From Halobacillus ihumii (GTDB taxonomy: Bacteria > Bacillota > Bacilli > Bacillales > Halobacillaceae): 64,000 nucleotides of DNA. Numbering within the stretch: the stretch's first letter is position 1; each line of letters opens with the position of its first letter. The translations under genes and the position numbers were made by a program. Shown here piece after piece: positions 1-8,292 of the stretch. Under the pieces are notes generated by a model. It ran no database searches. It saw only the letters and a program-made list of their open reading frames with translations, and was not told where the DNA came from. The stretch covers positions 3,482,636 to 3,546,635 of the forward strand of contig NZ_CACVAO010000001.1 of assembly GCF_902726645.1 (NCBI RefSeq). The letters run 5' to 3'.

Positions 1-210
1 TGCTAACACAATATCTCCTTCCGAGTGGAAATAGTGAACTTCAGTTGGTTTTAAAATGTGCTGCCTTTCTCCATCTCTGCCTACAATAAATTCGGTATTC
101 CTCGCATTAAGAAAATCAAGAATTTCGTTAATCGACGCATCGAGTTCCTTACAGTGAATAGTAACTTTTGTTTCTTCATGATCAGGGTCTATATCTAGCG
201 AAATCTTCAT
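1..210 (-). CDS. LytTR-type DNA-binding protein, N-terminal part (runs off window)
   Basis: Partial gene: the frame leaves the left edge after 70 codons. It starts at the ATG complementary to 208-210, with a GGAGG ribosome site just upstream. The N-terminus (MKISLDIDPDHEE...) followed by a helical stretch and a short strand resembles the lead-in of small stand-alone LytTR-domain regulators of Bacillaceae, which often sit beside a DUF3021 membrane protein. The DNA-binding domain itself is mostly outside the window, so this is a resemblance call only. Confidence 0.55.
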   Translation of the reverse strand, partial: MKISLDIDPDHEETKVTIHCKELDASINEILDFLNARNTEFIVGRDGERQHILKPTEVHYFHSEGDIVLA

Positions 211-602
211 GGCATAAATCCCTCCTTCGACTGAGGCTTTCTTAAGGATAGTATAGAGGCGGCGCTTCTAAATGTCACCATGATGGAGATGATACGCAGA
301 ATGATTGAAGTAAGATGCGAATTCATCTGTCCAACTTGCAAGGAGAGGCCCTTGGGGGTTTTATAGGCCTAAAGTAAATGAATTTCTGGCCAGTATCCAA
401 TAGTACTCGTGCTCATGCAGGCACATTTTTATGACAAAAATAAGGTGACAAATTAAGCTGTCTTGTTTTACATACATAGCTTGAATAAAGTTGCGAAACC
501 TATAAACAATGCCGTTACTAATGGGAGAAATGTTTCTAAACGGAGCTAAAAAATGCAGGCACCTCAGATCTTTAGCTTGCATGAAAAAGGAGCAGAAAAC
601 TA
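211..602. other. Intergenic region between the LytTR-type gene and the flavin reductase
   Basis: About 390 bases between divergent genes. It must hold both promoters, but I could not find a convincing -35/-10 pair. A weak AGGCC...GGCCT inverted repeat lies near 341-370. The only other visible signal is the AAGGAG ribosome site at 586-591 for the gene at 603. Apparent open frames here have no ribosome site and no recognisable protein. Confidence 0.4.
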
Positions 603-1319
603 ATGCCGACCTATTCCATGAAATTATTAAAAAAACAAAAGATAGCAAACGATACGATGGCCTTTCACTGGGAAAAACCAGAAGGATTCGAATTTATAGC
701 CGGTCAATATTGTAAGGTGACCTTAGTTGATCCACATAAGACTGATGATCAAGGCAATGAAAGGGCTTTTTCACTCGTGCATGCTCCGTATGAAAAGGAC
801 GTAGAGACAGCCACTCGTATGTCTGACTCGGCCTTCAAACAGGTGCTAAAAAACATGCCGGACGGTACAGAAGTCAAATTTGGCGAACCCCATGGGGACT
901 TTACTTTGCATCAAGATGAATCTAAGCCAGCAGTATTTATTATAGGCGGCATCGGTATAACACCCGTTCGGAGCATGATTGCTCAGGCCACACATGACCA
1001 GTTGCCGCACAAGTTGACCTTGTTGTATTCGAACAAAACCCCCGCAGATGCGCCATTTATGGATGATTTAAAAGGATATGCTGATGAAAATCCTAATTTT
1101 ACATTTGTGCCTGTCATGACTGAAACAAAATCTAGTGAATGGAATGGGGAAAGCGGATTGATCGATGCTGAGATGCTTAAGCGGCATGTTTCAGATGTGA
1201 ACGTACCGATTTATTACTTATCTGGTCCGCCAGATATGGTACAGGACATGCGCCAAATGCTCGTGGATTCTGGAGTTTATGAAGACTATATTAAAACAGA
1301 GGAGTTTTCAGGCTATTAA
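603..1319 (+). CDS. FAD-dependent oxidoreductase of the ferredoxin-NADP reductase (FNR) superfamily
   Basis: Soluble 238-residue flavoprotein expected to move electrons between NAD(P)H and an unknown acceptor. The FAD-binding barrel comes first, with the RAFS motif at residues 54-57 (family form RxYS). The nucleotide-binding half follows, with GGIGITP at 115-121, the YYLSGPP segment at about 204-210, and a C-terminal EEFSGY tail. There is no ferredoxin or globin domain, so it is a stand-alone reductase module whose partner is not evident. It starts at an ATG 11 bases after AAGGAG and ends before a strong hairpin terminator, which suggests a single-gene transcript. Superfamily is clear; substrate unknown. 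Confidence 0.85.
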   Translation: MPTYSMKLLKKQKIANDTMAFHWEKPEGFEFIAGQYCKVTLVDPHKTDDQGNERAFSLVHAPYEKDVETATRMSDSAFKQVLKNMPDGTEVKFGEPHGDFTLHQDESKPAVFIIGGIGITPVRSMIAQATHDQLPHKLTLLYSNKTPADAPFMDDLKGYADENPNFTFVPVMTETKSSEWNGESGLIDAEMLKRHVSDVNVPIYYLSGPPDMVQDMRQMLVDSGVYEDYIKTEEFSGY

Positions 1320-1372
1320 ACGCTGCTCTTTGTTTATCACCTATCGAATTTACGCTTGTAATGTTATTTTCA

Positions 1373-1418
1373 AAATCCTCCTTTCTTGAGTGTGGACTCA
1401 GTGAGGAGGATTTTTTGA
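1373..1418 (+). terminator. Rho-independent terminator after the flavin reductase
   Basis: AATCCTCC and GGAGGATT arms enclose a loop that itself carries TTGAGT/ACTCA pairing, followed by six T residues. Confidence 0.85.
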
Positions 1419-1531
1419 TGTCGGGATTAACTCCTTCTGTTTCAATCCTAGTAAAAAAGAATGATGTTCGATAAGATGAGAATCAGGCAGACTTTTTACC
1501 AAGAAATACAATAGTTGAACAGGAGCGTTTT

Positions 1532-2101
1532 ATGCCAGACTGGAGTTATCATCCATTATTTAAACCTTGGTTAACAAAACTGTCACCAGGGAAATCTAGA
1601 GAATTTATTTATAAATCTATGGGCTGCATTTCCTCCATCCCAGGGGGACGATCTTTTATCGAACTGCTCGGTCATTTGCACCCTCCGAACGAGTTAAGTT
1701 CCATTGTCGACGGAGTACATTACGCAAGTTCGACCGGTGTGAGTGCACGACTTGATCCAAATGGGACTGGCGCAAAAAGTTTTCCATCATTAGGGGTTAG
1801 TGTTATAGAGGTTGGTCCCGTCTCGCTTGCAAATAGCAACGGGAAAGAGCCGATCATGAAGCCAGATAGAGAGGAAATATGGTTCCCCTTGCAAGAGCCC
1901 ATGAAGACAATTGAGGAGAGCAGGGACCAGATCAAACGGTTTGGGGGGCCAGCCATTGTGACGATGGATGGACAGATGACGGGCTGCGAAGTACTTACAA
2001 TTATAAAGGTACTTGGTGATATCGTTGACTCATTCTCGATCAGCTTAAAGCAAGCTTATGAGTTAAACAACACTGCTATACATACATCAGAAAGCAGATG
2101 A
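1532..2101 (+). CDS. Dihydroorotate dehydrogenase-like protein, N-terminal part (frameshifted)
   Basis: 189 codons resembling the first two thirds of class-2 (quinone-type) dihydroorotate dehydrogenase. It opens with the Pro/Leu-rich helical lead and continues with a GVSARLDPNGTG segment (family form GLAAGFDKNG) and VIEVGPVS (family form FVEVGTVT), the FMN-binding part. The frame stops at TGA 2099-2101. The same domain continues in another frame from about 2067 into the next entry, so the two were probably one gene broken by a one-base shift. The FMN/substrate residues diverge from true PyrD (R-L-D-P-N-G in place of F-D-K-N-G), so a role in pyrimidine synthesis is unlikely even if the frame were intact. 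Confidence 0.65.
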   Translation: MPDWSYHPLFKPWLTKLSPGKSREFIYKSMGCISSIPGGRSFIELLGHLHPPNELSSIVDGVHYASSTGVSARLDPNGTGAKSFPSLGVSVIEVGPVSLANSNGKEPIMKPDREEIWFPLQEPMKTIEESRDQIKRFGGPAIVTMDGQMTGCEVLTIIKVLGDIVDSFSISLKQAYELNNTAIHTSESR

Positions 2102-2126
2102 GTTAGAGGTTGATCAGCTTTCGACT

Positions 2127-3335
2127 TTGATGAGATCATGCCCAATCGCTGGGGTAATTGTAGAACCTCCTAAGATACGGACAGACTCATATTTTACGGA
2201 AAGTAAAGGTGCTCACAATTCGCTGCTCAAGGCGGTTCGCACGATTCGATCAGAAGTGTCTCAAACTTGCACGATGATTACGAAGGGGGGAGTAAGGGAA
2301 CCTATCGATGCGCTTGAGCTCCATCAAGCAGGTGTATCTCTTCTGTTACTGGAGGAGGGGTATGTTTTTTCAGGGCCAGGTTTGCCGAAGCGAATTAATG
2401 AACTAAAGTTATCTAATGGGGGCACAGGGAGGAATGATTCAGGGTCTCGATGGGGGCTGCTGTTTGGATTAGCGATTTTGTTTGCTGGTGTCATTGCCTT
2501 AGTGTTTAGCATGACTTTAGTCATTTTGCCATATGATGAAGCCTTTATCGGGATGACCCGAGAACAGATAAAAGCGTTTAATCCCAGAATTCTAGCTTTC
2601 ATGGCACATGATCGAATGGCCCTGGCTGGAACGATGATCAGCGGAGGAATTCTTTACATACAATTGTCCCGAAACGCCATGGTTTATCGGCTGCGATGGG
2701 CAAGCCGAGCCTTTCATGTTGCAGCTATAGCGGGGTTCCTTGGGATTTTCGCTTTTATTGGTTATGGTTATTTTGATTGGCTGCATGGATTGTTCTGGAT
2801 CCTTTTGCTTCCGATTTACCTAAGATGTTTCCTGCTTACAAAAGATTCTCGTTCTCATCCTAATTCGATAAATCTATCGAACCACTCGGCTTGGCAAAAA
2901 GCGAATTGGGGTCAGCTGCTATTTGTACTTCTAGGTGCTCTTATTGCAGTAGGCGGGATAGTGATTATGTTCATCGGAATGACCAATGTTTTTGTACCGA
3001 CGGATATCACTTTTATCTGTGCGACACCTGACATGCTGCAATCACTCAATGAGCGTTTGATCCCTGTGATTGCCCATGACCGTGCGGGTTTTGGCGGAGC
3101 ATTAGTCAGTGTAGGAGTGTTAGTGCTTCTCATCGCGTTATGGGGGTTCCGTGAAGGAGAGAGCTGGGTATGGAATACACTGGCAATCGGTGCACCGCCT
3201 GCCTTTATCGCGGGGATCGCAACCCATTTTGTTATTGGATATACTACTTTTTATCATTTACTTCCTGCCTACTTCCTGATCTTCATTTATGTGCTAGGGT
3301 TAGTCTTCTCTTATCCTTTTTTAAAAAGGAAGTAA
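2127..3335 (+). CDS. Dihydroorotate dehydrogenase-like C-terminus fused to a duplicated membrane domain
   Basis: A TTG start gives 402 residues, but the frame is open from about 2067 and overlaps the end of the preceding reading frame. Residues 1-95 finish the PyrD-like barrel: MITKGGVREPIDALELHQAGVS corresponds to the family's phosphate-binding GGI...DA...GA stretch, and FSGPGLPKRINEL follows it. From about 109 on there are several membrane segments built as two similar halves. Each half has an aromatic/Gly-rich helix, an acidic loop, then AHDR (160-163 and 316-319) followed by further helices. Membrane fusion proteins annotated as dihydroorotate dehydrogenase are, from memory, found in Bacillaceae, but I cannot name a function. 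The join to the previous entry by frameshift is an inference. Confidence 0.65.
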   Translation: MMRSCPIAGVIVEPPKIRTDSYFTESKGAHNSLLKAVRTIRSEVSQTCTMITKGGVREPIDALELHQAGVSLLLLEEGYVFSGPGLPKRINELKLSNGGTGRNDSGSRWGLLFGLAILFAGVIALVFSMTLVILPYDEAFIGMTREQIKAFNPRILAFMAHDRMALAGTMISGGILYIQLSRNAMVYRLRWASRAFHVAAIAGFLGIFAFIGYGYFDWLHGLFWILLLPIYLRCFLLTKDSRSHPNSINLSNHSAWQKANWGQLLFVLLGALIAVGGIVIMFIGMTNVFVPTDITFICATPDMLQSLNERLIPVIAHDRAGFGGALVSVGVLVLLIALWGFREGESWVWNTLAIGAPPAFIAGIATHFVIGYTTFYHLLPAYFLIFIYVLGLVFSYPFLKRK

Positions 3336-3419
3336 TCGAATGTGTTTGTAAACTGTAGTCCTCAATTGATTGTTTAGATCAACTGTTTATCCTGATAGTT
3401 ACGAAGGAGTTGTTTGGTA

Positions 3420-4469
3420 GTGAGAATAAGTGTTGATAAAGTGATGGAATCCCTAAACGAGGAAGAAGCTCAATCCTTGCTGAAACAGGTATTGTTACGG
3501 ATAGACCTCATTGAGACCACCAGTTACCCAGAAAAGCAATTTGTTACTGATTTACTAGATTTAAAGAGAAGGATTTATGGGGTGCACGATTTTCGTACAA
3601 ATCCACGGAAAGAATATGAAGATCAAGATGTAAGGAAAATTCATATTGTCTTTGATGAATCCAGTGGAGGGTCACTGGGAGTTGCTCTTAAGAAAAACTT
3701 GGGGACAGTTGGTGAAAAAGTTATTTCGTTTCCAGACATACTTTCAAAAGGTCCCGTTTGGCAGTTACATACTCAAGAAGGGGTAAGGAATCGAAAAGAT
3801 TGGCTGTTTTATCATATTAATCTAGATGAAGAGTACCTCGAGGGCTATGAAGACAAGTTCGCAAAGGTTCGTGAACAAATAGAAGCGATTCCGCCTACAC
3901 TCCCAATAACGATTTGGTATGGGGATAATGCTCATGAACAGACAGGGTTACGTTTCGCTCTTTATTTATTACAGCAAGCGTCTAATCCAATATTTCTCAT
4001 TAATTCTACGCACGAGTACAATAGAGTTTTTTCTGACAAGATTAGGAAATATTATCCGCTTAGTACGAGTGAAATCTCTCCAGAAAAGCTAGCTGCAATT
4101 TACCACAGGTCTCCAACTGAAGAAGTGGACCCTAAGCAGCGAAAACGTCTGGAGACCGAGTGGAGCGTTCTTTCTTCAAGTAAAGAGAACCTAAGAATCT
4201 GGCAAAATGGCCAAGTTGATGCTGTGTCAGAAGATTTCCTCGATGATTTGATCATCAAATTGCTGCGAAACATTCATAAAGAACGGGGAAGCAGTGATTT
4301 TGTTAAATCAGCTCGGCTAATTGGAGAAGTGATCGGCCATTCTTCACAGCTTGTTGGAGATGATTTTGTGGAATACAGGGTTAGGCAGCTCATTGTAAAC
4401 GGAATCTTTGATTTAAAAGGTGTTCCAAAAGCAATGAGGTTTTATGAAGTTAAGTTTCATTCTTCTTGA
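3420..4469 (+). CDS. DUF1835/DUF3658-type protein
   Basis: About 349 residues, cytoplasmic, no membrane segment. A Rossmann-like stretch (IHIVFDESSGGSLGVAL, about residues 72-88) and a later ITIWYGDNAHEQTGLRF segment are typical of the DUF1835 family found widely in Bacillaceae; the C-terminal third matches the DUF3658-type tail. No biochemical role is known to me. The start is uncertain: an in-frame TTG at 3414 is only 4 bases from GAAGGAG, whereas GTG at 3420 has normal spacing, so I chose GTG. It precedes a HAD phosphatase by 55 bases and may be co-transcribed with it. Confidence 0.75.
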   Translation: MRISVDKVMESLNEEEAQSLLKQVLLRIDLIETTSYPEKQFVTDLLDLKRRIYGVHDFRTNPRKEYEDQDVRKIHIVFDESSGGSLGVALKKNLGTVGEKVISFPDILSKGPVWQLHTQEGVRNRKDWLFYHINLDEEYLEGYEDKFAKVREQIEAIPPTLPITIWYGDNAHEQTGLRFALYLLQQASNPIFLINSTHEYNRVFSDKIRKYYPLSTSEISPEKLAAIYHRSPTEEVDPKQRKRLETEWSVLSSSKENLRIWQNGQVDAVSEDFLDDLIIKLLRNIHKERGSSDFVKSARLIGEVIGHSSQLVGDDFVEYRVRQLIVNGIFDLKGVPKAMRFYEVKFHSS

Positions 4470-4524
4470 GTAAACCTGTTTTAAGATAGAAACGTAAGGA
4501 AATTTTTATAAGGGAGAGGAAGCA

Positions 4525-5196
4525 ATGTCACACTCTTTAATCTTTGATATGGACGGAACTCTATTTCAAACGGACAAAATCTTAGAATTGTCGCTGAAGG
4601 AGACCTTTGATCAGCTAAGGTCTCTCGGAGAATGGGATAAAGAAACACCTATTGATGACTATCGTGAAATTATGGGGGTGACTTTGCCCGAAGTATGGCG
4701 AATATTATTACCTAATCAATCAAACAAACTCCGTGAACAGGCCAATGATTTCTTTCAAGACAAGTTGATTGAAAATATTAATAAGGGAAACGGTGCGCTC
4801 TATCCGCATGTTAAAGAATTATTTAGTTACTTAAAAGATCATGATTACAAAATATACATAGCTAGTAATGGATTAACGACTTATTTAAATGCTATTGTTA
4901 ACTATTATCGTCTGGATGCTTGGGTGACGGAAACCTTTAGCATTGAACAAATTCAATCGCTGAACAAGTCCGATTTAATCGCCTCAATCATCAAAAAATA
5001 TAAGATTGAAAAAGGAGCAGTCGTCGGAGATCGATTATCTGATATCAAAGCAGCTCAGGATAATGGTTTAGTTTCGGTAGGCTGTAAGTTTGATTTTGCA
5101 AAAGAAGAAGAACTGTCGCAGGCTGATGTCGTTGTAGAAGATCTGAGTGAGGTAAAAGTAGTTCTAAACAGGGGAGAAGAAAAGGTTGATGCCTGA
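4525..5196 (+). CDS. HAD-superfamily hydrolase (phosphoglycolate-phosphatase-like)
   Basis: 223-residue HAD phosphatase. Motif I DMDGT lies at residues 8-12 (Asp8 nucleophile, Asp10 acid/base). It is followed by a helical cap, motif II in IASNG, a Lys before the motif IV region, and GDRLSDIKAA for Mg binding. Small phosphorylated metabolites are the usual substrates; the particular one cannot be read from sequence. It starts at ATG after GGGAGAGG and is followed by a shared bidirectional terminator, so it probably ends the transcript that begins with the DUF1835 gene. Confidence 0.85.
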   Translation: MSHSLIFDMDGTLFQTDKILELSLKETFDQLRSLGEWDKETPIDDYREIMGVTLPEVWRILLPNQSNKLREQANDFFQDKLIENINKGNGALYPHVKELFSYLKDHDYKIYIASNGLTTYLNAIVNYYRLDAWVTETFSIEQIQSLNKSDLIASIIKKYKIEKGAVVGDRLSDIKAAQDNGLVSVGCKFDFAKEEELSQADVVVEDLSEVKVVLNRGEEKVDA

Positions 5197-5254
5197 GTGG
5201 AGATGCCACTTTAAAGTAAAGGGTGCTGCAAAATGAGGTGCCAGAATAGAGATA

Positions 5255-5297
5255 GAAAAAAGGTTGTTCTGAATCGAATCAGAACAACCTTTTTTTA
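5255..5297. terminator. Bidirectional terminator between HAD gene and BCCT gene
   Basis: Perfect inverted repeat with arms AAAAAAGGTTGTTCTGA and its complement around a 6-base loop; an A run and a T run flank it, so it can end transcription from both converging genes. Confidence 0.95.
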
Positions 5298-5300
5298 CAT

Positions 5301-6827
5301 TCAAGAGGGTTTCTTCTCTTTTACAAGATTTTTTTCTTTCCGTTTTACGGGTGCTACTTCTGCCTTTGCGGCTCGGAAAAAGGAGTACCCCATTAACAGG
5401 ACGACGATCGAGAATGGAAGGGCCGCAATGATGAGCACATTTTGCAAGCCCTGGGTTCCGCCAAAGTAGACAATGATCGCGGCCATCGCTGATAACGCGA
5501 GTCCCCATAGGATTTTTACGGGCCCCGCTGGATTCAGGGAACCATGTGTAGACAGCATTCCTAACACAAATGTTGCTGAATCAGCGGATGTGATAAAGAA
5601 TATGGCAATGACGAAAATGGTCACTAACGACATCAGTGTTCCGAGAGGATAATGCTGCAGGGTAGCAAATGTTGCTGTCTCCATCGGAAACTGAGAAATA
5701 GCCTCGATTCCTTGCTGTTGAAGATTCAACGCTGAAACGCCAAATACGGCGAAAAAGATAAAACAGACGATGGCTGGAACAAACAGCACACCGAGCATAA
5801 ATTCTTTAATCGTGCGCCCTCTGGAAATACGGGCAATGAAAATACCGACAAACGGAGACCAGGAAATCCACCAGGCCCAATAGAAGATGGTCCAGTTGTT
5901 AATCCATGAGCGACTTTCTTCGTTCAGTGGAGCAATGCGAAAGCTCATCTCGAAGAAATTCGCAAGGTAGCCCCCAATTGAGCTTGTAAACATATTGAGG
6001 ATATATAACGTAGGTCCAACGATCAAGAGGAGGATCATCAGCAGAAATCCGAGAACCATATTGATGTTACTAAGGTGCTTGATCCCTTTGCTGACGCCTG
6101 ACCAGGCTGAATAGATAAATAGAATCGTAGAAACGACGAGAATGATCAATTGGACGGTGTAATTACTCGGTACATTGAATAGAAAGGCTAGTCCTTCGTT
6201 GATTTGGGCCGTTCCAAACCCTAGAGTTGCTGCCACTCCAACAACTGTTGCGACAACGGCTAACGTGTCGATGACGACTCCGGTTTTCCCTGACATTTTT
6301 GCTTCGCCAAATACCGGAATGAGGGTGGCACTAACCAATCCAGGGTATCCTTTGTGGAATTTAAAATAGGCGAGTACTAAAGCTACTAGAGCATATACGG
6401 CCCAGGCATGAATCCCCCAGTGGAAAAAAGAAAACTGCAGAGCTTCTTTGATAGCTTGCTCACTTCCTTCTTTTGAAACAGGACTGCTTTTGAAAGCGTG
6501 TGAGATTGGTTCTGCTGTAGTCCAGAAAACGAGCCCCATTCCCATGCCTGCACTGAATAACATCGCAAACCAGGTTGGCAGACTGAACTCGGGTTTGTCA
6601 TCTTTTTTACCAAGCTTAATGTGACTGAAGCGGGAAAAAATCAAGTACACACAAAATGCCAGCATCAACGTGACAATTAATAAGTAATACCAGCCAAACG
6701 TAGTGGAAATGAATTCTGTTACCTTAGCTGTAGTCATTTGCAGATGTTCTGGTCCCACTACTCCCCAGAGGACAACTAGTCCGCAAATAGCAAGACCATA
6801 CCAAAAAACGGCTGTTACATTTTTCAT
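5301..6827 (-). CDS. BCCT-family transporter (betaine/choline/carnitine type, OpuD-like)
   Basis: 508-residue secondary carrier with about 12 membrane segments. It imports a quaternary-ammonium osmolyte, probably glycine betaine, with Na+ or H+. Diagnostic features are the glycine-rich GMGMGLVFW stretch near residue 95, followed by TTAEP, and the Trp-rich segment WAWWISWSPFVGIFIARIS that lines the substrate box. It has a basic cytoplasmic C-terminus (KRKEKNLVKEKK), which in BetP/OpuD-type carriers takes part in osmosensing. It lies divergent to an operon ending in gbsA, whose product makes glycine betaine, so the two sides may share an osmolyte theme. Substrate within the family is inferred. 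Confidence 0.88.
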   Translation of the reverse strand: MKNVTAVFWYGLAICGLVVLWGVVGPEHLQMTTAKVTEFISTTFGWYYLLIVTLMLAFCVYLIFSRFSHIKLGKKDDKPEFSLPTWFAMLFSAGMGMGLVFWTTAEPISHAFKSSPVSKEGSEQAIKEALQFSFFHWGIHAWAVYALVALVLAYFKFHKGYPGLVSATLIPVFGEAKMSGKTGVVIDTLAVVATVVGVAATLGFGTAQINEGLAFLFNVPSNYTVQLIILVVSTILFIYSAWSGVSKGIKHLSNINMVLGFLLMILLLIVGPTLYILNMFTSSIGGYLANFFEMSFRIAPLNEESRSWINNWTIFYWAWWISWSPFVGIFIARISRGRTIKEFMLGVLFVPAIVCFIFFAVFGVSALNLQQQGIEAISQFPMETATFATLQHYPLGTLMSLVTIFVIAIFFITSADSATFVLGMLSTHGSLNPAGPVKILWGLALSAMAAIIVYFGGTQGLQNVLIIAALPFSIVVLLMGYSFFRAAKAEVAPVKRKEKNLVKEKKPS

Positions 6828-6900
6828 CTGATCACCTCTATGTCATGTATTTTTCTATAAAACTGAGATAAATGAAGGGGGTCGTCTGCAACATTTTCAA

Positions 6901-6929
6901 ATGTTACATAGGTTTTATATGAATTGCAA
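6901..6929 (-). promoter_or_regulatory. Candidate SigA promoter for the BCCT gene
   Basis: On the minus strand TTGCAA (complement 6924-6929) and TAACAT (complement 6901-6906) are separated by 17 bases and lie about 75 bases upstream of the start codon. Spacing is ideal, the -10 is weak. Confidence 0.4.
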
Positions 6930-7076
6930 ACCCGCTTTCTAAGAAAAAGTGATGGAGGATACATTCTCCTAAGATGCGATAACCCTTGACATTTCAGTTT
7001 TTTTCGACACTTTTCCCGGTCAGAAAATTCGGCTGCATATAAATTAAAAAATTTTTTTGTACAAAACATAAAGTTA

Positions 7077-7147
7077 TTACTGAACGTTACTGAGCTTCAC
7101 TGAACGTCACTGAAGGATCTAAATGCTACTCAGTGCCTCTCAGCGGG
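7077..7147. repeat. Helically phased ACTGA/TCAGT repeat array in the BCCT-amidohydrolase control region
   Basis: Four direct 10-base units sit end to end: TTACTGAACG (7077-7086), TTACTGAGCT (7087-7096), TCACTGAACG (7097-7106) and TCACTGAAGG (7107-7116). Two further units in the opposite sense, ACTCAGTGCC (7128-7137) and TCTCAGCGGG (7138-7147), follow. The 10-base period puts every copy on nearly the same face of the helix. They end just before a candidate -35 element at 7149, as activator or operator arrays often do. Confidence 0.75.
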
Positions 7148-7148
7148 T

Positions 7149-7178
7149 TTGGCAATATGAATGCCTCCCTGATACGAT
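7149..7178 (+). promoter_or_regulatory. Candidate promoter of the amidohydrolase-gbsA operon
   Basis: TTGGCA at 7149-7154 and TACGAT at 7173-7178 with an 18-base spacer, 43 bases upstream of the ATG at 7221. Both elements are imperfect, which would fit a promoter that needs an activator bound at the adjacent repeats. Confidence 0.4.
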
Positions 7179-7220
7179 TTGAACTATTCGCGAAAAGCAA
7201 ACAACAAGGAGGACTTTCCT

Positions 7221-8291
7221 ATGCCAAAGAATACAATCCCACTAGTAGATACGGATATTCACGAACGAGTTCAATATCGAGATCTTTTGGATCGACTGGA
7301 TGAACCATTTCGCCATTACATTGAAAATTGCCACTGGATTCAAGAAAAACATATGCCTTATACCCAACCGTCAGTAGCGGGTGTGGATCGGGCCGATGCG
7401 ATCCTGCCTGACGGTCGACCTGCTGGGTCAGATCTCACTTTTATGCAAGAGCAGCTGCTTGATGACATCGGTCATGAGTTCGGAATATTAACAAGTGCTC
7501 TCGACCCTTCGCCATCCTCGATGCATGGCTGGCATGAGATGGCCGCAGCCTTGGCGACGGCGTACAATGACTGGCAAATTGAAAACTGGCTGGACAAAGA
7601 TGAACGCTTATACGGCTCCGTTCATATTGCAGCACAAGATCGTGATGAAGCGGTGAAAGAAATTGAACGAGTTGGTTCTCATCCGAAAATGGTACAAGTA
7701 TTGCTGCCGATTGACGACATTATGTGGGGTGAACCGTACTACCATCCAATTTTTGAAGCGGCCGAAAAGCACAACTTAATGATTGGTATGCACCACAATG
7801 AACCACCTGTCTATTACGGGAAATGGCCAAGATATTTTATCGAATGGCATACCTTAATTCCGACAGCACATATGAAACAAATTACGAGCCTGATGTTCAA
7901 CGGAGTATTTGAAAAATTTCCTAACTTAGGCTTAATGATGATTGAAGGCGGCTTCACTTTTATTCCGCATTTGATGTGGAAAATGGATCAGCAGTTTCGT
8001 GATTTGCGTCATGAAGTTCCGTGGCTGAAAAGAAAACCGAGCCAGATTATGAAAGAACAGGTTCGCTTCACGACACAGCCCGCTGAAGAGCTGACGAAGA
8101 AGGAGTTTATGTCACTGCTTGAACAAATGGGGACAGATGAGATGCTGTGTTTTTCAACAGATTACCCTCACTGGGATTACGATTCACCTCATCGTGCTTT
8201 ACCAAATATGGACCCCGAACTAAAGCGGAAGATTTTCTCAGGAAACGCCAAGAGATTTTATCCTAAATTGCCGAATCCAGAGGAGGGGTAA
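7221..8291 (+). CDS. Amidohydrolase family protein (COG2159, Amidohydro_2)
   Basis: Metal-dependent TIM-barrel hydrolase or decarboxylase of 356 residues. Visible signatures: VDTDIHE near the N-terminus (the family's first metal-binding strand), MIGMHHNEPP in the middle, FEKFPNLGLMMIEGGF then PHLMWKMD (the conserved Glu/Gly and Pro region), and LCFSTDYPHWDYDSP with the catalytic Asp near the C-terminus. Members include aromatic acid decarboxylases and lactone or amide hydrolases; the substrate is not predictable here. ATG at 7221 has AAGGAGG seven bases upstream; an upstream GTG-initiated extension lacks a ribosome site. First gene of a six-gene operon, one base from the next start. Confidence 0.85.
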   Translation: MPKNTIPLVDTDIHERVQYRDLLDRLDEPFRHYIENCHWIQEKHMPYTQPSVAGVDRADAILPDGRPAGSDLTFMQEQLLDDIGHEFGILTSALDPSPSSMHGWHEMAAALATAYNDWQIENWLDKDERLYGSVHIAAQDRDEAVKEIERVGSHPKMVQVLLPIDDIMWGEPYYHPIFEAAEKHNLMIGMHHNEPPVYYGKWPRYFIEWHTLIPTAHMKQITSLMFNGVFEKFPNLGLMMIEGGFTFIPHLMWKMDQQFRDLRHEVPWLKRKPSQIMKEQVRFTTQPAEELTKKEFMSLLEQMGTDEMLCFSTDYPHWDYDSPHRALPNMDPELKRKIFSGNAKRFYPKLPNPEEG

Positions 8292-8292
8292 T

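Noticed and set aside
361..648. Minus-strand 95-codon frame
   Set aside because: No ribosome site, overlaps the real start of the flavin reductase, no recognisable protein features.
2067..2101. Programmed ribosomal frameshift in the PyrD-like gene
   Set aside because: No slippery heptamer or downstream stimulatory structure is evident in the overlap; mutation or sequencing error is simpler.
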